A stretch of DNA of 64,000 bases, taken from positions 4,129,501 through 4,193,500 of the forward strand of contig CP077096.1 of assembly GCA_014268975.2 (NCBI GenBank), written 5' to 3'. Of this stretch, positions 17,960-27,417 are shown one piece after another; within the stretch, counting starts at the first letter, position 1; each line of letters begins with the position of its first letter. The notes below the pieces were generated by a model. That model saw only the letters and a list, made by a program, of their open reading frames with translations. It searched no databases and was not told the DNA's origin. The translations under genes were made by a program, and so were the position numbers. The stretch is from Pseudomonas wayambapalatensis (lineage in GTDB: Bacteria > Pseudomonadota > Gammaproteobacteria > Pseudomonadales > Pseudomonadaceae).

Positions 17960-18325
17960 GTGGTGCGCTACCTGCTGCTGGCCGTCGGCTGGCTCAGTGT
18001 CGCGCTAGGGGTGCTGGGGATCTTCCTGCCGGTGTTGCCCACCACCCCTTTCCTGCTGCTGGCGGCGGCCTGTTTCGCCCGCAGCTCGCCGCGCTTCCAC
18101 GACTGGCTGGTGAACCACCCCAGGCTCGGACCGTGGATTCGCGACTACCTCAACGGCGAAGGTATCCCGCTCAAGGGCAAGGTCTACGCCATCGGCCTGA
18201 TGTGGGCGAGCATCGGGCTTTCGAGCTACCTGGTGCCGCTGTTCTGGGCCAGGGCCTTCATGCTCACCAGCGCCGTGCTGGTCACCCTCTACATCCTCAA
18301 GCAGAAGACCCTGCGCCATCCGTAA
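17960..18325 (+). CDS. DUF454 (YbaN-type) inner-membrane protein
   Basis: This 121-residue protein has three to four predicted membrane helices and the DUF454 signature: GWLSVALGVLGIFLPVLPTTPFLLLAAACFARSSPRF near the N terminus followed by HPRLGPWIRDYLNGEGIP. The function of YbaN proteins is unknown. The GTG start at 17960 lies 6 bp after the YecA-family stop, suggesting translational coupling. Its stop is 4 bp from the end of the convergent adhesin gene, with no obvious terminator between. Confidence 0.8.
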   Translation: MVRYLLLAVGWLSVALGVLGIFLPVLPTTPFLLLAAACFARSSPRFHDWLVNHPRLGPWIRDYLNGEGIPLKGKVYAIGLMWASIGLSSYLVPLFWARAFMLTSAVLVTLYILKQKTLRHP

Positions 18326-18329
18326 CCGG

Positions 18330-21300
18330 TTACACCGTATCCACCTTCAACGAATGATCGTTGAGCATGCCGCTGATGACGGTCGCGGTATCGTGCCCTG
18401 CCGCGATCATGCCCCCCGCTCCCGCCGTCACCCCGTAATGCTGGGCCAGGTCGACGCCGGCAAGATCGATGGTCTGGGTCGCCGCAGCACCCGCCACACT
18501 ACTGACCTCAATGGTCGAGACCACATTGACCCCACTGCCACTGACCTTGAAGTGCAGGTAGTCATCCAGCGAGGCTGCCGTAGCATTCTCGCCTTGCAGC
18601 AATTGCGACAGGTCGAGCCGGTCGCTGCCCGGCGTGAAGTCGGTCACCCGGTCGTGCCCGGTATCGCCTTTCTGCCAGACGAGGGTATCGTTGCCGCTGC
18701 CGCCGGTGAGGGTGTCGTTGCCTGGCCCGCCAATGAGGATGTCGTTACCGCCACCGCCGATGAGAATGTCGTCCCCCAGGCCACCACTGAGCACATTGTC
18801 CCCCTCGTTGCCGATCAGCGTGTCGTTGTAGTCCGAGCCGATCAGGTTCTCGATGCTGACCAGGGTGTCGAGGCCCGCCCCGCCGGTGTTCTGCGCACCG
18901 ACATGGCCGAGATCGACCGTGACCCCGGCCGTCGCCGACGCGTAGCTGGCGGTGTCATTGCCGGGCCCGCCGTCCAGCAGGTCGTTGCCGGGGCCTCCGA
19001 TCAGCAGATCATCACCCTCCCCGCCATACAGGGCATCGTTCCCAGCACTACCCACCAGCACATCGTGGCCGGCCCCGCCGTTCAAGGTGTCGTCGCCATT
19101 GCCCGCCAGCAGTACATCGTCGCCTGCCGTGCCCTGCAAGGTGCTACCGGCCTGATAGGTGATGTCCACCGCCCCGGAGGCGCTGCCGCCATGGTTGTCG
19201 CTGAGCGTGTAGCTGCCCTGGTAGACCTCGCTCTCGGCATGGCTGTAGTCGATCACCAGGCTCAGCTTGTAGTTCTCCGCCGCCTTGCTGTTGCCCAGGG
19301 CATTCTCGCTGTTGATCACGTGAATGCTGTACACACCGTCGTGGCTGGCGGTGAAGCTGCCACCGTCGGCGATCGGCTGATAGCTGCCGTTGGCATCCTT
19401 CCACTCCAGCATCAGGTTGCCTGCCGGGCGGTCATGGTCGAGGCTGAGGCTCTCACCCTTGCGCAGGGTCACGGTCAGGGTGTCCTCATCGTTGGCATTG
19501 CCGGTGCTGATCGAACCCAGGTACCCAGCAATCACCAAGGCCGCCGTCATGGAGCCCGAGATCGCCGTGAAGTCACTGCGCGCCAGGTCCTTGAGCTGGT
19601 TCTCGAGCTTGTTGGCGGTGCCATCGAACTTGAGCGTCTGTGCCTGGCTGCCTGCCGTGAAGCCCGCGCCCTTGTCGGCAAAGCCCGTGTTGAAGGTGAT
19701 GGGCGCAGCGCTCAGGTGGTCGTGATCCGCATCGCTGTCATTGGCCAGCAGCGCCTCGGCCGGTACGGTGACACTGGCACCGGTGATATTGGTGATGATG
19801 TGGTCGGCACCCGCCACTGGCGCACTGTTGCTGTTGATCTTCACCACCAGGCTGGCACTGCTGGTGTCGCCGTCGTTGTCGCTGACAGTGAAGCCGAACT
19901 TCTCGACCTGGCTGCTGCCGGTATCCTTCGGCGGCGTGTAGGTAAATTCACCAGTGTCCATGTCCACCAGCAGCGTGCCACCGAGCGCAGTCTTGATCGA
20001 CAGCGTGTTGCCGCTGGTATCGAAGCTGGCCTTGTCCGGCCCTCCGGCAACGCTGTAGCCCCCCTGCCCAGCATTGGCCTTGGGATCGAAGGTGTAGGTG
20101 GTGCCATCGACCAGCAGCGCCTTGATGAAGCCGCCATCGGCACCAAAGTGCCCGCCACTCATCAGGCTGCCGGTGATCGGTGCCCCCTGCACAGTGCCCG
20201 ACAGCACGGCGCTGAGCTGGCTGAGGTCGGTAACCACCACGGAGCCCGTATCCACATGGCTGCTGCCGTCGTAGGCCAAGGGGTCGAGGTTGGCCTGGTT
20301 GACGCCAGTGCCCAAGCCAATGGCGTAGGACTTGATCCCGTTGTTATCGAGGAAGCTTTCCCAGGCCGCTTCGCGCACCGCTGTCATCGAATGATTGTCA
20401 GTGGGCACGCCATCGGAGAAGAAGTAGCTGATGTTCTGCGCCCCCGCGATCTTGCCACTGGTGACAAAGGCTTCCTGCGCCTTGGTCGCGGCGGAGTCGT
20501 AGTAGGTCGAGCCGTCGGCGCTCAACCCGGCGACGATGCTCTTGGCCTCGGCGATCGATACCCAGACCGGCGTCTTGACCCAGGCTCCGGTGGCGAAGGT
20601 GACGATTTGCACCTTGATATCGCCCATGTCGTCGTACTTGTCGAGCAAGGCGTTGATCGCCTGCTTTGCCAGGGCCAGACGGCTCAGCCCCTGCACACCA
20701 GAGGCAAAGTTCATGCTGCCGGAGACATCGATCACCAGCAGGATATTGGAGTCCACCTGGCCGGGCGTGATGCTGCGTTCGGCGCACACGGCCTTGGGCA
20801 CATCATCGACGATGGAAATGGCAATGGTGCTGGTGACACTGTTGCCCAGCGAATCGGTGGCCTTGTAGGTGAAGTACTCGACAACCCGATTGGCGCCATC
20901 GTCCGCACCGCCCGGGGTTTTCGGTGCCGAGATCAGGGTGTAGGTGTAGGAACCATCGGCGTTGATCTGGATTTGCCCGAACTGGCCGACAGCATTGCCT
21001 ACCAGGCTATAGGTCAATGCCCCGACACCGCCGCCGACCGAACCCACCAGACTGCCGGAGGCGGTTTCCGCCGTAGAATGCGGGTCACTGCCGGTGACCG
21101 TGCCCGCCGCCAGGTCGTTGCCGTCCTTGACCAGGTCCAGCGCCTTCTCGTACACGGTGACGTCACGATCCTCACAAGCCACCAGCTTGCTGTCCTGCAC
21201 ATTGATGGTGATGGTCGTGGTGCTCTCGTCACCATCGGCATCGCGAATGGTGTAGACGAACACGTCGCTAGCGCCGGCCTTGGACACACTGTCAGGGTTG

Positions 21301-24300
21301 GCGTGATAAGTCGCATTGCCTTGGGCATCGAGGGTCAGGTAGCCGTGCTGGCCCATGACCTGACTGCCAAGCTGGCCAATCGCCGAGGTCGAGGTGTCGC
21401 TGCCGGCGCGCACGCCGACCACATACTGACCGTCTGCCCGCACATCGGCACCGACAATGTCGTTGTCCAGCACATTGCCGCTGACCACGCCGCCTTCAGT
21501 CACACTGGCCACATCGCAATGGGCCTTGGGTACATCGTCGACGATGGTGATGACGATGGTGCTGGTAGTCGAGTTACCTACGGAGTCCGTCACTTGATAG
21601 GTGAAGGACTCGGTCAGACTGTTCGCACCGTCATTGACGTTGCCCGGCGTTTTCGGCGCTGAGGTCAGGGTGTAGGTGTAGGAACCATCGGCATTGAGCT
21701 GGAGCTGGCCATATTGCCCCGTGGCATTGCCCACCAGGCTGAAGGTCAGCGCGCCAACACCACCACCCACCGAGCCCGCGAGGCTGCCGGACGCGGTTTC
21801 CGCTGTCGAGTGCGGGTCACTGCCGGTGACATTGCCTGCGGCCAGGTCGTTGCCATCCTTGTTCAGGTCCAGTGCTTTTTCATACACCTTCACTTCACTG
21901 TCTTCGCAGGCCACCAGCTTGCTGTCGTGCACATTGATGGTGATGGTCGTGGTGCTCTCGTCGCCATCGGCATCACGGATGGTGTAGACGAACACATCGG
22001 TAGCGCCGGCCTGGGACACGCTGTTGGGGTTGGCATGGTAGGTCGCGTTGCCCTGGGCATCGAGGGTCAGGTAACCGTACTGGCCCATGATCTGGCTGCC
22101 GACCTGGCCAATCGCCGAGCTCGAGGTGTCGGAGCCGGCACGCACGCCGACCACGTAATGGCCGTCCCCGCGCACATCGGCACCGACAATGTCGTTGTCC
22201 AGCACATTGCCGCTGACCACGCCGCCTTCAGTCACGCTGGCCACATCGCAGTGCGCCTTGGGCACATCGTCGACGATGGTGATGACGATGGTGCCGGTGG
22301 TCGAGTTGCCGAGCGAATCTTTCACCTGGTAGGTGAAGGACTCCGTCAGCGTGTTCCCGCCGTCATTGACGTTGCCCGGCGTTTTCGGCGCCGAGGTCAG
22401 TGTATAGGTGTAGGAGCCATCGGCATTGAGCTGGATCTGCCCGTACTGACCTGCGGCGTTGCCTACCAGAGTGAAGGTCATCGCCCCGATACCACCACTC
22501 ACCGCCCCGGCCAGCGAGCCCGAGGCCGTCTCGCCCGGGGAGTGTGGATCGCTGCCGGTAACAGTGCCTGGCGCCAGGTCATTGCCGTCCTTCACCAGAT
22601 CCAGCGCCTTCTCGTACACCGTCACGCCGCCATCAGGCGTTGCGACCAACGAGCAGTCGTGGATATCAATGGTGATGGTGGTGGTGCTCTCGTCACCGTC
22701 GGCATCGCGGATGGTGTAGACGAACACATCCGTAGCACCAGGCGGCGCGACACTGTCGGGGTTGGAGTGATAGGTCGCGTTACCCTGGGCATCGAGGGTC
22801 AGGTAACCATACTGGCCGGCCACCTGGACGCCCAGTTGGCCAATGGCCGAGGTGGAGGTATCAGCGCCTGCGCGAACCCCGACCACGTATTTGCCATCGG
22901 CCACCACATCGGCGCCGAATACATCATTGACCAGCACGTTGCCACTGACCGTGCCGCCCTCGAAGACATTGGCAAAATCGCTGTGCGCCTTGGGCACGTC
23001 GTCAACGATGGTGATGACGATGGTGCTGGTGGTCGAATTGCCCAGCGAATCCTTCACCTCGTAGGTGAAGCTCTCGGTCAGACTGTTCGCCCCATCATTG
23101 ACGTTATCCGGCGATTTCGGCGCCGAGGTCAGCGTGTAGGTGTAGGAACCATCGGCATTGAGCTGAATCTGGCCATACTGGCCCACCGCATTGCCCACCA
23201 GCGTAAAGGTCAGCGCACCGACGCCACCGCTCACGGAGCCCGCCAGGCTACCGGAGGCGGTTTCGCCAGTGGAACTCGGTGTGCTGCCGGTGACAGTGCC
23301 CGGCGCCAGGTCATTGCCGTCCTTCACCAGGTCCAACGCCTTCTCGTACACCGTCACGCCGTCGTTGGGCCCGGCGATCAGCGAGCAATCCTTGACGTTG
23401 ATGGTGATGGTCGTGGTGCTCTCGTCACCGTCGGTGTCGCGGATGGTGTAGACGAACACATCGGTGGCACCGGCCGGCGCCACGGCATTCGGGTTGGCAT
23501 GGTAGGTAGCATTGCCAGCGGCATCGATGGTCAGGGTGCCATACAGGCCCCCGATCGCGGTATTGAGATTGCCGATGGCCGAGGTCGAGGTGTCGGACCC
23601 CGCCCGCGCGCCCACCACCACATTGCTGGTCCCAGCCTGGTCGGCGCCCAATTGATCGTTAAGCAGCACGTTGCCGCTGACCGTGCCACCTTCCACCACG
23701 CTGGCCGAATCGGGCTGCGCCTGGGGTACGTCGTCGACGATGTTCACATCCAGCGTGGCCGTGGCGCTGCTGCCATCGGTGTCCTGGGCGATCACGCTGA
23801 AATGCTCGCTCAGGCTGTTGATGCCCTCGCCCGCAGGATGGCCTTCGTTACCGAGCAAGGTGTAGCTGTAGCTGACCACGCCGGTGGCCGGGTTGTAGCC
23901 GGTGATGGTCAGGGTGTTGCCCAGCGCGGTCGTGATCGACTGCGGGAAACCCGCCACGATGCCGCCGCTGACCACGCTGATGCCACCGACACTCAGGGTC
24001 TGCAGGCCGTCCGGTGCATTGACGGTAAAGCTGCCACTCTGGGTCAGGGCGGTGCTGTCCGGCGCACTGCCGTTGCTCAAGTGTTTCTCGAACACCGTCA
24101 GCTCACCGCCCTTCACATCCAGACCACCGAGGGTTACCGGATCGTCGAGGTTGGTGATGTTCAGGGTCAGGGTCGCACTGCTGGTGTCACCGTCCGCATC
24201 CGTCAGGGTGTAGGTGAAGGTCTCGACGCCATGTCCGCCACCGTTGAGGTTCTTGAAGTCCGCATCCTCGGGGTTGAGCGTGTAGGTGTAGGAGCCGTCC

Positions 24301-25496
24301 GCAGCAAGCACCAGGGTGCCGTAGGTTCCGACGTAGGTACCGGCCACCACGGGGCCGCCGACCACCCGATCGGCGCCCTGGACGTCGTTGTCCAGCACAT
24401 TGCCGGTGAGCTGGGTGTGCTGCTCGGTGGCAGTGACCGCGTTGGTATCGTTGACCGCCGTGGGCACATCGTCGCGAATGATCACGTCCAGCGAGCCACT
24501 GGCGACGTCGCCATCCGTGTCGCTGACCAGCACCGGGAAATGCTCGCCGAGTTCATTGCTGCCCGCCCCGTCCGGATGGTGCTCGGCGCCGGTGAGGGTA
24601 TAGCTGTAGCTGACGACACCCGTGGACGGGTTGTAACCGGTGATGGTGAGGACGTTGCCAAGGCCCGTGGTAATGGACTGGCCCACACCGGTCACCACAC
24701 CGGCAGTCACCACGTTGATACCGCCGACGCTGAGGTTGAACACACCATCCGGCGCGACCACGGTGAAACTGCCCGATTGGGTCAGGGCTGCCGGGTTGCT
24801 GGCCGATCCCAATGGCAGGTTTGCCTCGTTGAGGGTCAGTTCGGCGGGGCTCAGGTCCAGCCCGCGCAGGGTGACAGGATTGTCCGGCGGTGTAACGGGA
24901 GGATTCACAGGTGGATTGATCGGCGGGTTTACAGGGGGATTGACCGGCGGATTGAGCGGCGGTCCGAAGGGCCCTGCGTTGTTGTCGGCGTCCAGGGTGC
25001 CGATGTAACGGTTGGCCAGTTCCGGAATACCGTTGAAGCCGGCGGTGGGGAAGCCGATGGTCGGATCGACCCGTCCGGCCACTTCGGTCAACAACACGAA
25101 ACTGTGCCCGCCCCCCAAGGCCCCGGGCGCTCCGTTGGCGCCAGGCCCGGCGGCGGGTGCTTCGCCCTCCTGCGTCGGGTCGGCACCTGCGGCAATGGCT
25201 TGCTGCAGACGCTCGACATCGCTGAGCTGCGCCTGGCTGGGAAGCGGATCAGGAGCTTGTACGTGGGGAGCACGGTTGGCCAACAGGTCCGGGGTCATTT
25301 CCAGGCTGCTGCCTCGTCCCAACGTCAGCTCGGCGCCGTTGTGCAAACGTACGGCCACAGCACCGGCGGCTCCGGTTTCCAGTTGCTCGCCTGCGAACAG
25401 GCGGTCGCCCTCCACCAGCATGCGCTTGGCACCGTCGCTGCCCACCGCGAATACCTGGCCTATGACCTTGCTGACCACGCCAATTGATTTAGCCAT
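18330..25496 (-). CDS. LapA-type biofilm adhesin: retention module, Cys-bearing tandem repeats, vWA domain, RTX and T1SS signal
   Basis: This 2388-residue cell-surface protein starts with a LapA-like retention module (residues 1 to about 115) containing a candidate LapG cleavage motif PAAG at 114-117, then the conserved FVLLTEVAGRVDPTIGFPTA. A Pro-rich linker (about 175-205) and two cadherin-like/VCBS-type domains follow, then four tandem units of about 245 residues (about 585-1560). Next come a von Willebrand A domain with MIDAS motif DVSGSMN (about 1575-1765), further cadherin-like sequence, calcium-binding RTX nonapeptides (GGxGxD, about 2125-2285) and a C-terminal type I secretion signal. 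It should be exported by the divergent TolC-ABC-HlyD genes and held at the surface until a LapG-type protease cuts it. The protein is much smaller than LapA or LapF and resembles the MapA/LapA class only in architecture. Confidence 0.9.
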   Translation of the reverse strand: MAKSIGVVSKVIGQVFAVGSDGAKRMLVEGDRLFAGEQLETGAAGAVAVRLHNGAELTLGRGSSLEMTPDLLANRAPHVQAPDPLPSQAQLSDVERLQQAIAAGADPTQEGEAPAAGPGANGAPGALGGGHSFVLLTEVAGRVDPTIGFPTAGFNGIPELANRYIGTLDADNNAGPFGPPLNPPVNPPVNPPINPPVNPPVTPPDNPVTLRGLDLSPAELTLNEANLPLGSASNPAALTQSGSFTVVAPDGVFNLSVGGINVVTAGVVTGVGQSITTGLGNVLTITGYNPSTGVVSYSYTLTGAEHHPDGAGSNELGEHFPVLVSDTDGDVASGSLDVIIRDDVPTAVNDTNAVTATEQHTQLTGNVLDNDVQGADRVVGGPVVAGTYVGTYGTLVLAADGSYTYTLNPEDADFKNLNGGGHGVETFTYTLTDADGDTSSATLTLNITNLDDPVTLGGLDVKGGELTVFEKHLSNGSAPDSTALTQSGSFTVNAPDGLQTLSVGGISVVSGGIVAGFPQSITTALGNTLTITGYNPATGVVSYSYTLLGNEGHPAGEGINSLSEHFSVIAQDTDGSSATATLDVNIVDDVPQAQPDSASVVEGGTVSGNVLLNDQLGADQAGTSNVVVGARAGSDTSTSAIGNLNTAIGGLYGTLTIDAAGNATYHANPNAVAPAGATDVFVYTIRDTDGDESTTTITINVKDCSLIAGPNDGVTVYEKALDLVKDGNDLAPGTVTGSTPSSTGETASGSLAGSVSGGVGALTFTLVGNAVGQYGQIQLNADGSYTYTLTSAPKSPDNVNDGANSLTESFTYEVKDSLGNSTTSTIVITIVDDVPKAHSDFANVFEGGTVSGNVLVNDVFGADVVADGKYVVGVRAGADTSTSAIGQLGVQVAGQYGYLTLDAQGNATYHSNPDSVAPPGATDVFVYTIRDADGDESTTTITIDIHDCSLVATPDGGVTVYEKALDLVKDGNDLAPGTVTGSDPHSPGETASGSLAGAVSGGIGAMTFTLVGNAAGQYGQIQLNADGSYTYTLTSAPKTPGNVNDGGNTLTESFTYQVKDSLGNSTTGTIVITIVDDVPKAHCDVASVTEGGVVSGNVLDNDIVGADVRGDGHYVVGVRAGSDTSSSAIGQVGSQIMGQYGYLTLDAQGNATYHANPNSVSQAGATDVFVYTIRDADGDESTTTITINVHDSKLVACEDSEVKVYEKALDLNKDGNDLAAGNVTGSDPHSTAETASGSLAGSVGGGVGALTFSLVGNATGQYGQLQLNADGSYTYTLTSAPKTPGNVNDGANSLTESFTYQVTDSVGNSTTSTIVITIVDDVPKAHCDVASVTEGGVVSGNVLDNDIVGADVRADGQYVVGVRAGSDTSTSAIGQLGSQVMGQHGYLTLDAQGNATYHANPDSVSKAGASDVFVYTIRDADGDESTTTITINVQDSKLVACEDRDVTVYEKALDLVKDGNDLAAGTVTGSDPHSTAETASGSLVGSVGGGVGALTYSLVGNAVGQFGQIQINADGSYTYTLISAPKTPGGADDGANRVVEYFTYKATDSLGNSVTSTIAISIVDDVPKAVCAERSITPGQVDSNILLVIDVSGSMNFASGVQGLSRLALAKQAINALLDKYDDMGDIKVQIVTFATGAWVKTPVWVSIAEAKSIVAGLSADGSTYYDSAATKAQEAFVTSGKIAGAQNISYFFSDGVPTDNHSMTAVREAAWESFLDNNGIKSYAIGLGTGVNQANLDPLAYDGSSHVDTGSVVVTDLSQLSAVLSGTVQGAPITGSLMSGGHFGADGGFIKALLVDGTTYTFDPKANAGQGGYSVAGGPDKASFDTSGNTLSIKTALGGTLLVDMDTGEFTYTPPKDTGSSQVEKFGFTVSDNDGDTSSASLVVKINSNSAPVAGADHIITNITGASVTVPAEALLANDSDADHDHLSAAPITFNTGFADKGAGFTAGSQAQTLKFDGTANKLENQLKDLARSDFTAISGSMTAALVIAGYLGSISTGNANDEDTLTVTLRKGESLSLDHDRPAGNLMLEWKDANGSYQPIADGGSFTASHDGVYSIHVINSENALGNSKAAENYKLSLVIDYSHAESEVYQGSYTLSDNHGGSASGAVDITYQAGSTLQGTAGDDVLLAGNGDDTLNGGAGHDVLVGSAGNDALYGGEGDDLLIGGPGNDLLDGGPGNDTASYASATAGVTVDLGHVGAQNTGGAGLDTLVSIENLIGSDYNDTLIGNEGDNVLSGGLGDDILIGGGGNDILIGGPGNDTLTGGSGNDTLVWQKGDTGHDRVTDFTPGSDRLDLSQLLQGENATAASLDDYLHFKVSGSGVNVVSTIEVSSVAGAAATQTIDLAGVDLAQHYGVTAGAGGMIAAGHDTATVISGMLNDHSLKVDTV
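20810..23740 (-). repeat. Four tandem ~735-bp coding repeats in the adhesin gene
   Basis: The coding start of each unit (DDVPxA followed by a Gly-Gly-x-Val-Ser-Gly-Asn-Val block) recurs near 23735, 23000, 22265 and 21530, and the next DDVPKA near 20805 leads into the vWA domain. The period is about 735 bp, or 245 residues. Each unit has two beta-sandwich-like halves, one ending in YTIRDADGDESTTTITI and one ending in DSLGNSTTSTIVITIV. Near-identity between units indicates recent duplication or gene conversion and allows copy-number change. Confidence 0.85.
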
Positions 25497-25976
25497 GAAC
25501 GCACGCCTCCCCTGCCGATTGGCTTTCTGCAGTGGCGGACGGGCCAGGTAATGCGGGAAGCGATCCTTTGCGGGGTCTCGCGTCTGTCACAAGGGTGAGA
25601 AATCGCCTTCACCAAGACAGCTCAACGCGTGCGGCAGTGGGAATTGGCCATCATTATAATGCCAATTTTTTGTCGCCAAATTCCGCCGTCGTTGTCCTCT
25701 CCAGGGTCCTTAGCTGCAAAAAATCTGGAACTTTCTCCGAAGCCCGGAAATCAGGTACTGCAGCCGATTTACCCGGGCGCTTGAATAGAACAATGTCTCG
25801 GTTTGCTTAGACCGCATAAGTTTTTTTTCGCATAGACCTTATGAAAAAATCTTCTTAGCTTGCCCGTTAAATGTTCTTAGCTCTGTTGTTACAAACCTGA
25901 AACGGTTTCAACTCAATTTTTCGTCATTTTTTTGGCGAATCGCAGGACTTTTTTAAAGACCAGGGAGAAGTACCCC
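25497..25976. promoter_or_regulatory. 480-bp AT-rich divergent control region between the adhesin and its exporter operon
   Basis: No coding sequence is supported here. On the minus strand a possible sigma70 promoter for the adhesin has TTTGGC (25675-25680), 16 nt, then TATAAT (25653-25658). Toward the exporter side, TTCTTAGCT occurs at 25852-25860 and 25874-25882 (22 bp apart) with a variant TCCTTAGCT at 25707-25715. TGAAACGGTTTCA at 25898-25910 is a perfect inverted repeat of LacI-family style. CATAAG and CTTATG flank a T-tract near 25815-25842. The motifs are seen; regulators are unknown. Confidence 0.45.
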
Positions 25977-27350
25977 ATGCGCGTGTTAACCCCCATCACC
26001 AGTGCGATCCTGTTTGCCATGGCCTGTGCCAACGCTCAGGCGATGTCGATCACCGAGGCTGTCCAGAGCGCCGTGGACTACCACCCTCAGATCAGTTCCA
26101 ATCGCAACAGCAAGCTGTCGGCCGATGAGGATGTGAAGTTCGCGCGCGGAGGCTACTACCCCAGCGTCGACCTGGTGGCCGGTTATGGCCGCCAGCGCTC
26201 GGACAACCTCAATACGCGCGGCATCAACCCCGACGGCACGCGCAACCACAACAAGGAAACCCTCAACTACACACAGTCCGAGCTGCGCCTGCGGCAGATG
26301 ATCTTCGACGGCTTCAACACCGCCAACGAAGTCGGGCGCACCGAATCGGTGGCCACCTCGCGCGCGTACTACACCCAGGCCATCGCCCAGGATGTCGCCC
26401 TGCGCGCCATCGAGGTGTACCTGGAAGTGCTCAAGCGCCGTGAGCTGGTGACCCTGGCCAAGAACAACCTGCAGGCACACCTGCGCGTCAACGACCAGAT
26501 CGGCCTGCGCAGCGAGCGCGGCGTGGGCAGCACCGCCGACCTCGACCAGTCCCGCGCCCGTCGCGCCCTGGCGGAAAACAACCTGGACACCGCCGAGGTC
26601 GACCTGGCCGACGCCGAGGCCAACTTCTACAGCGTCATCGGCCGCCAGCCGGACGAACTGGAAACGCCGACCTCGATCAAGATCCAGATGCCCGGCACCC
26701 TCGATGAAGCCCGCCAGGGCATGCGCGAGAACAACCCGTACCTCAAGTCCGCCCAGGCCGATGTCAACGCTGCAGAGAAACAGTACGAAGTGGCCAAGTC
26801 GCCGTTCTATCCACGCCTGGACGCAGTGCTGGCCACCGGTGCCAACAACAACCTGGGCGGCGAGCGCGGCCACAGCAACAACGACTGGCAGGCCGGCGTC
26901 GAGCTCAGCTACAACCTGTTCCGCGGCGGCAGCGACAAGGCGCGCCTGCAGTCCGATGCGCACAAGATCAACCAGGCCATGGACATCCGCAACAACGCCC
27001 TGCGCGAGCTCACCGAGAACCTGAGCCTGGCCTGGAACGCCATGAACAACGCACGCAAGCAGACCCCCAGCGCCCGTGAATACGCCGAGACCACCCAACG
27101 TGTGCGTGGTGCCTACCAGGACCAGTTCGGCCTGGGCCAGCGCACCCTGCTCGACGTGCTCGACAGCGAGAACGAGCTGTACAACGCCAACCGTCGCTAC
27201 ACCGAAGTGCGCTACACCGAAGAGTTCTCCATGTACCGGGTGCTGGCGACCATGGGCGAATTGCTGAGCAAGCAGCGCATCTCGCTGCCACCGGAAGCCA
27301 TCGCCAAGACCGAAGTGCGCAATGAGGCGCAGTTGCCCGATATGCGCTAG
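25977..27350 (+). CDS. lapE: TolC-family outer-membrane channel of a type I secretion system (LapE/AggA type)
   Basis: This 457-residue TolC-like protein has a signal peptide ending ANAQA, followed by the MSITEAVQSAVDYHP opening typical of the AggA/LapE subgroup and two internally repeated helical/beta-strand halves (one with SELRLRQMIFDGFNTANEVGR, the other with VELSYNLFRGGSDKARLQS). It forms the outer-membrane duct for the ABC/HlyD pair that follows and for the divergent adhesin. ATG 25977 has AGGGAGA upstream; the frame is open to 25932 but the extra residues are not signal-like. In P. putida KT2440, lapE also lies near recQ and aer, away from lapABC, so this protein may serve more than one adhesin; that is from memory and unverified. 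Confidence 0.85.
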   Translation: MRVLTPITSAILFAMACANAQAMSITEAVQSAVDYHPQISSNRNSKLSADEDVKFARGGYYPSVDLVAGYGRQRSDNLNTRGINPDGTRNHNKETLNYTQSELRLRQMIFDGFNTANEVGRTESVATSRAYYTQAIAQDVALRAIEVYLEVLKRRELVTLAKNNLQAHLRVNDQIGLRSERGVGSTADLDQSRARRALAENNLDTAEVDLADAEANFYSVIGRQPDELETPTSIKIQMPGTLDEARQGMRENNPYLKSAQADVNAAEKQYEVAKSPFYPRLDAVLATGANNNLGGERGHSNNDWQAGVELSYNLFRGGSDKARLQSDAHKINQAMDIRNNALRELTENLSLAWNAMNNARKQTPSAREYAETTQRVRGAYQDQFGLGQRTLLDVLDSENELYNANRRYTEVRYTEEFSMYRVLATMGELLSKQRISLPPEAIAKTEVRNEAQLPDMR

Positions 27351-27417
27351 GCCCTGCGAAAGGCGGCTGTAGCCCCCTGCAGCCACTTCCCGTCCACCGC
27401 GGCAGGAGTAGGCCATC

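Noticed and set aside
20810..23740. Regular repeats as a CRISPR array
   Set aside because: The period is about 735 bp and wholly within one coding frame; no 30-bp repeats with unique spacers are present.
18354..25487. Very long plus-strand open frames (about 1100 and 1260 codons) opposite the adhesin
   Set aside because: They mirror the repeats of a clearly coded RTX adhesin, have low-complexity Val/Gly/Asp-rich translations and no domain. They arise from GC-rich codon bias on the sense strand.
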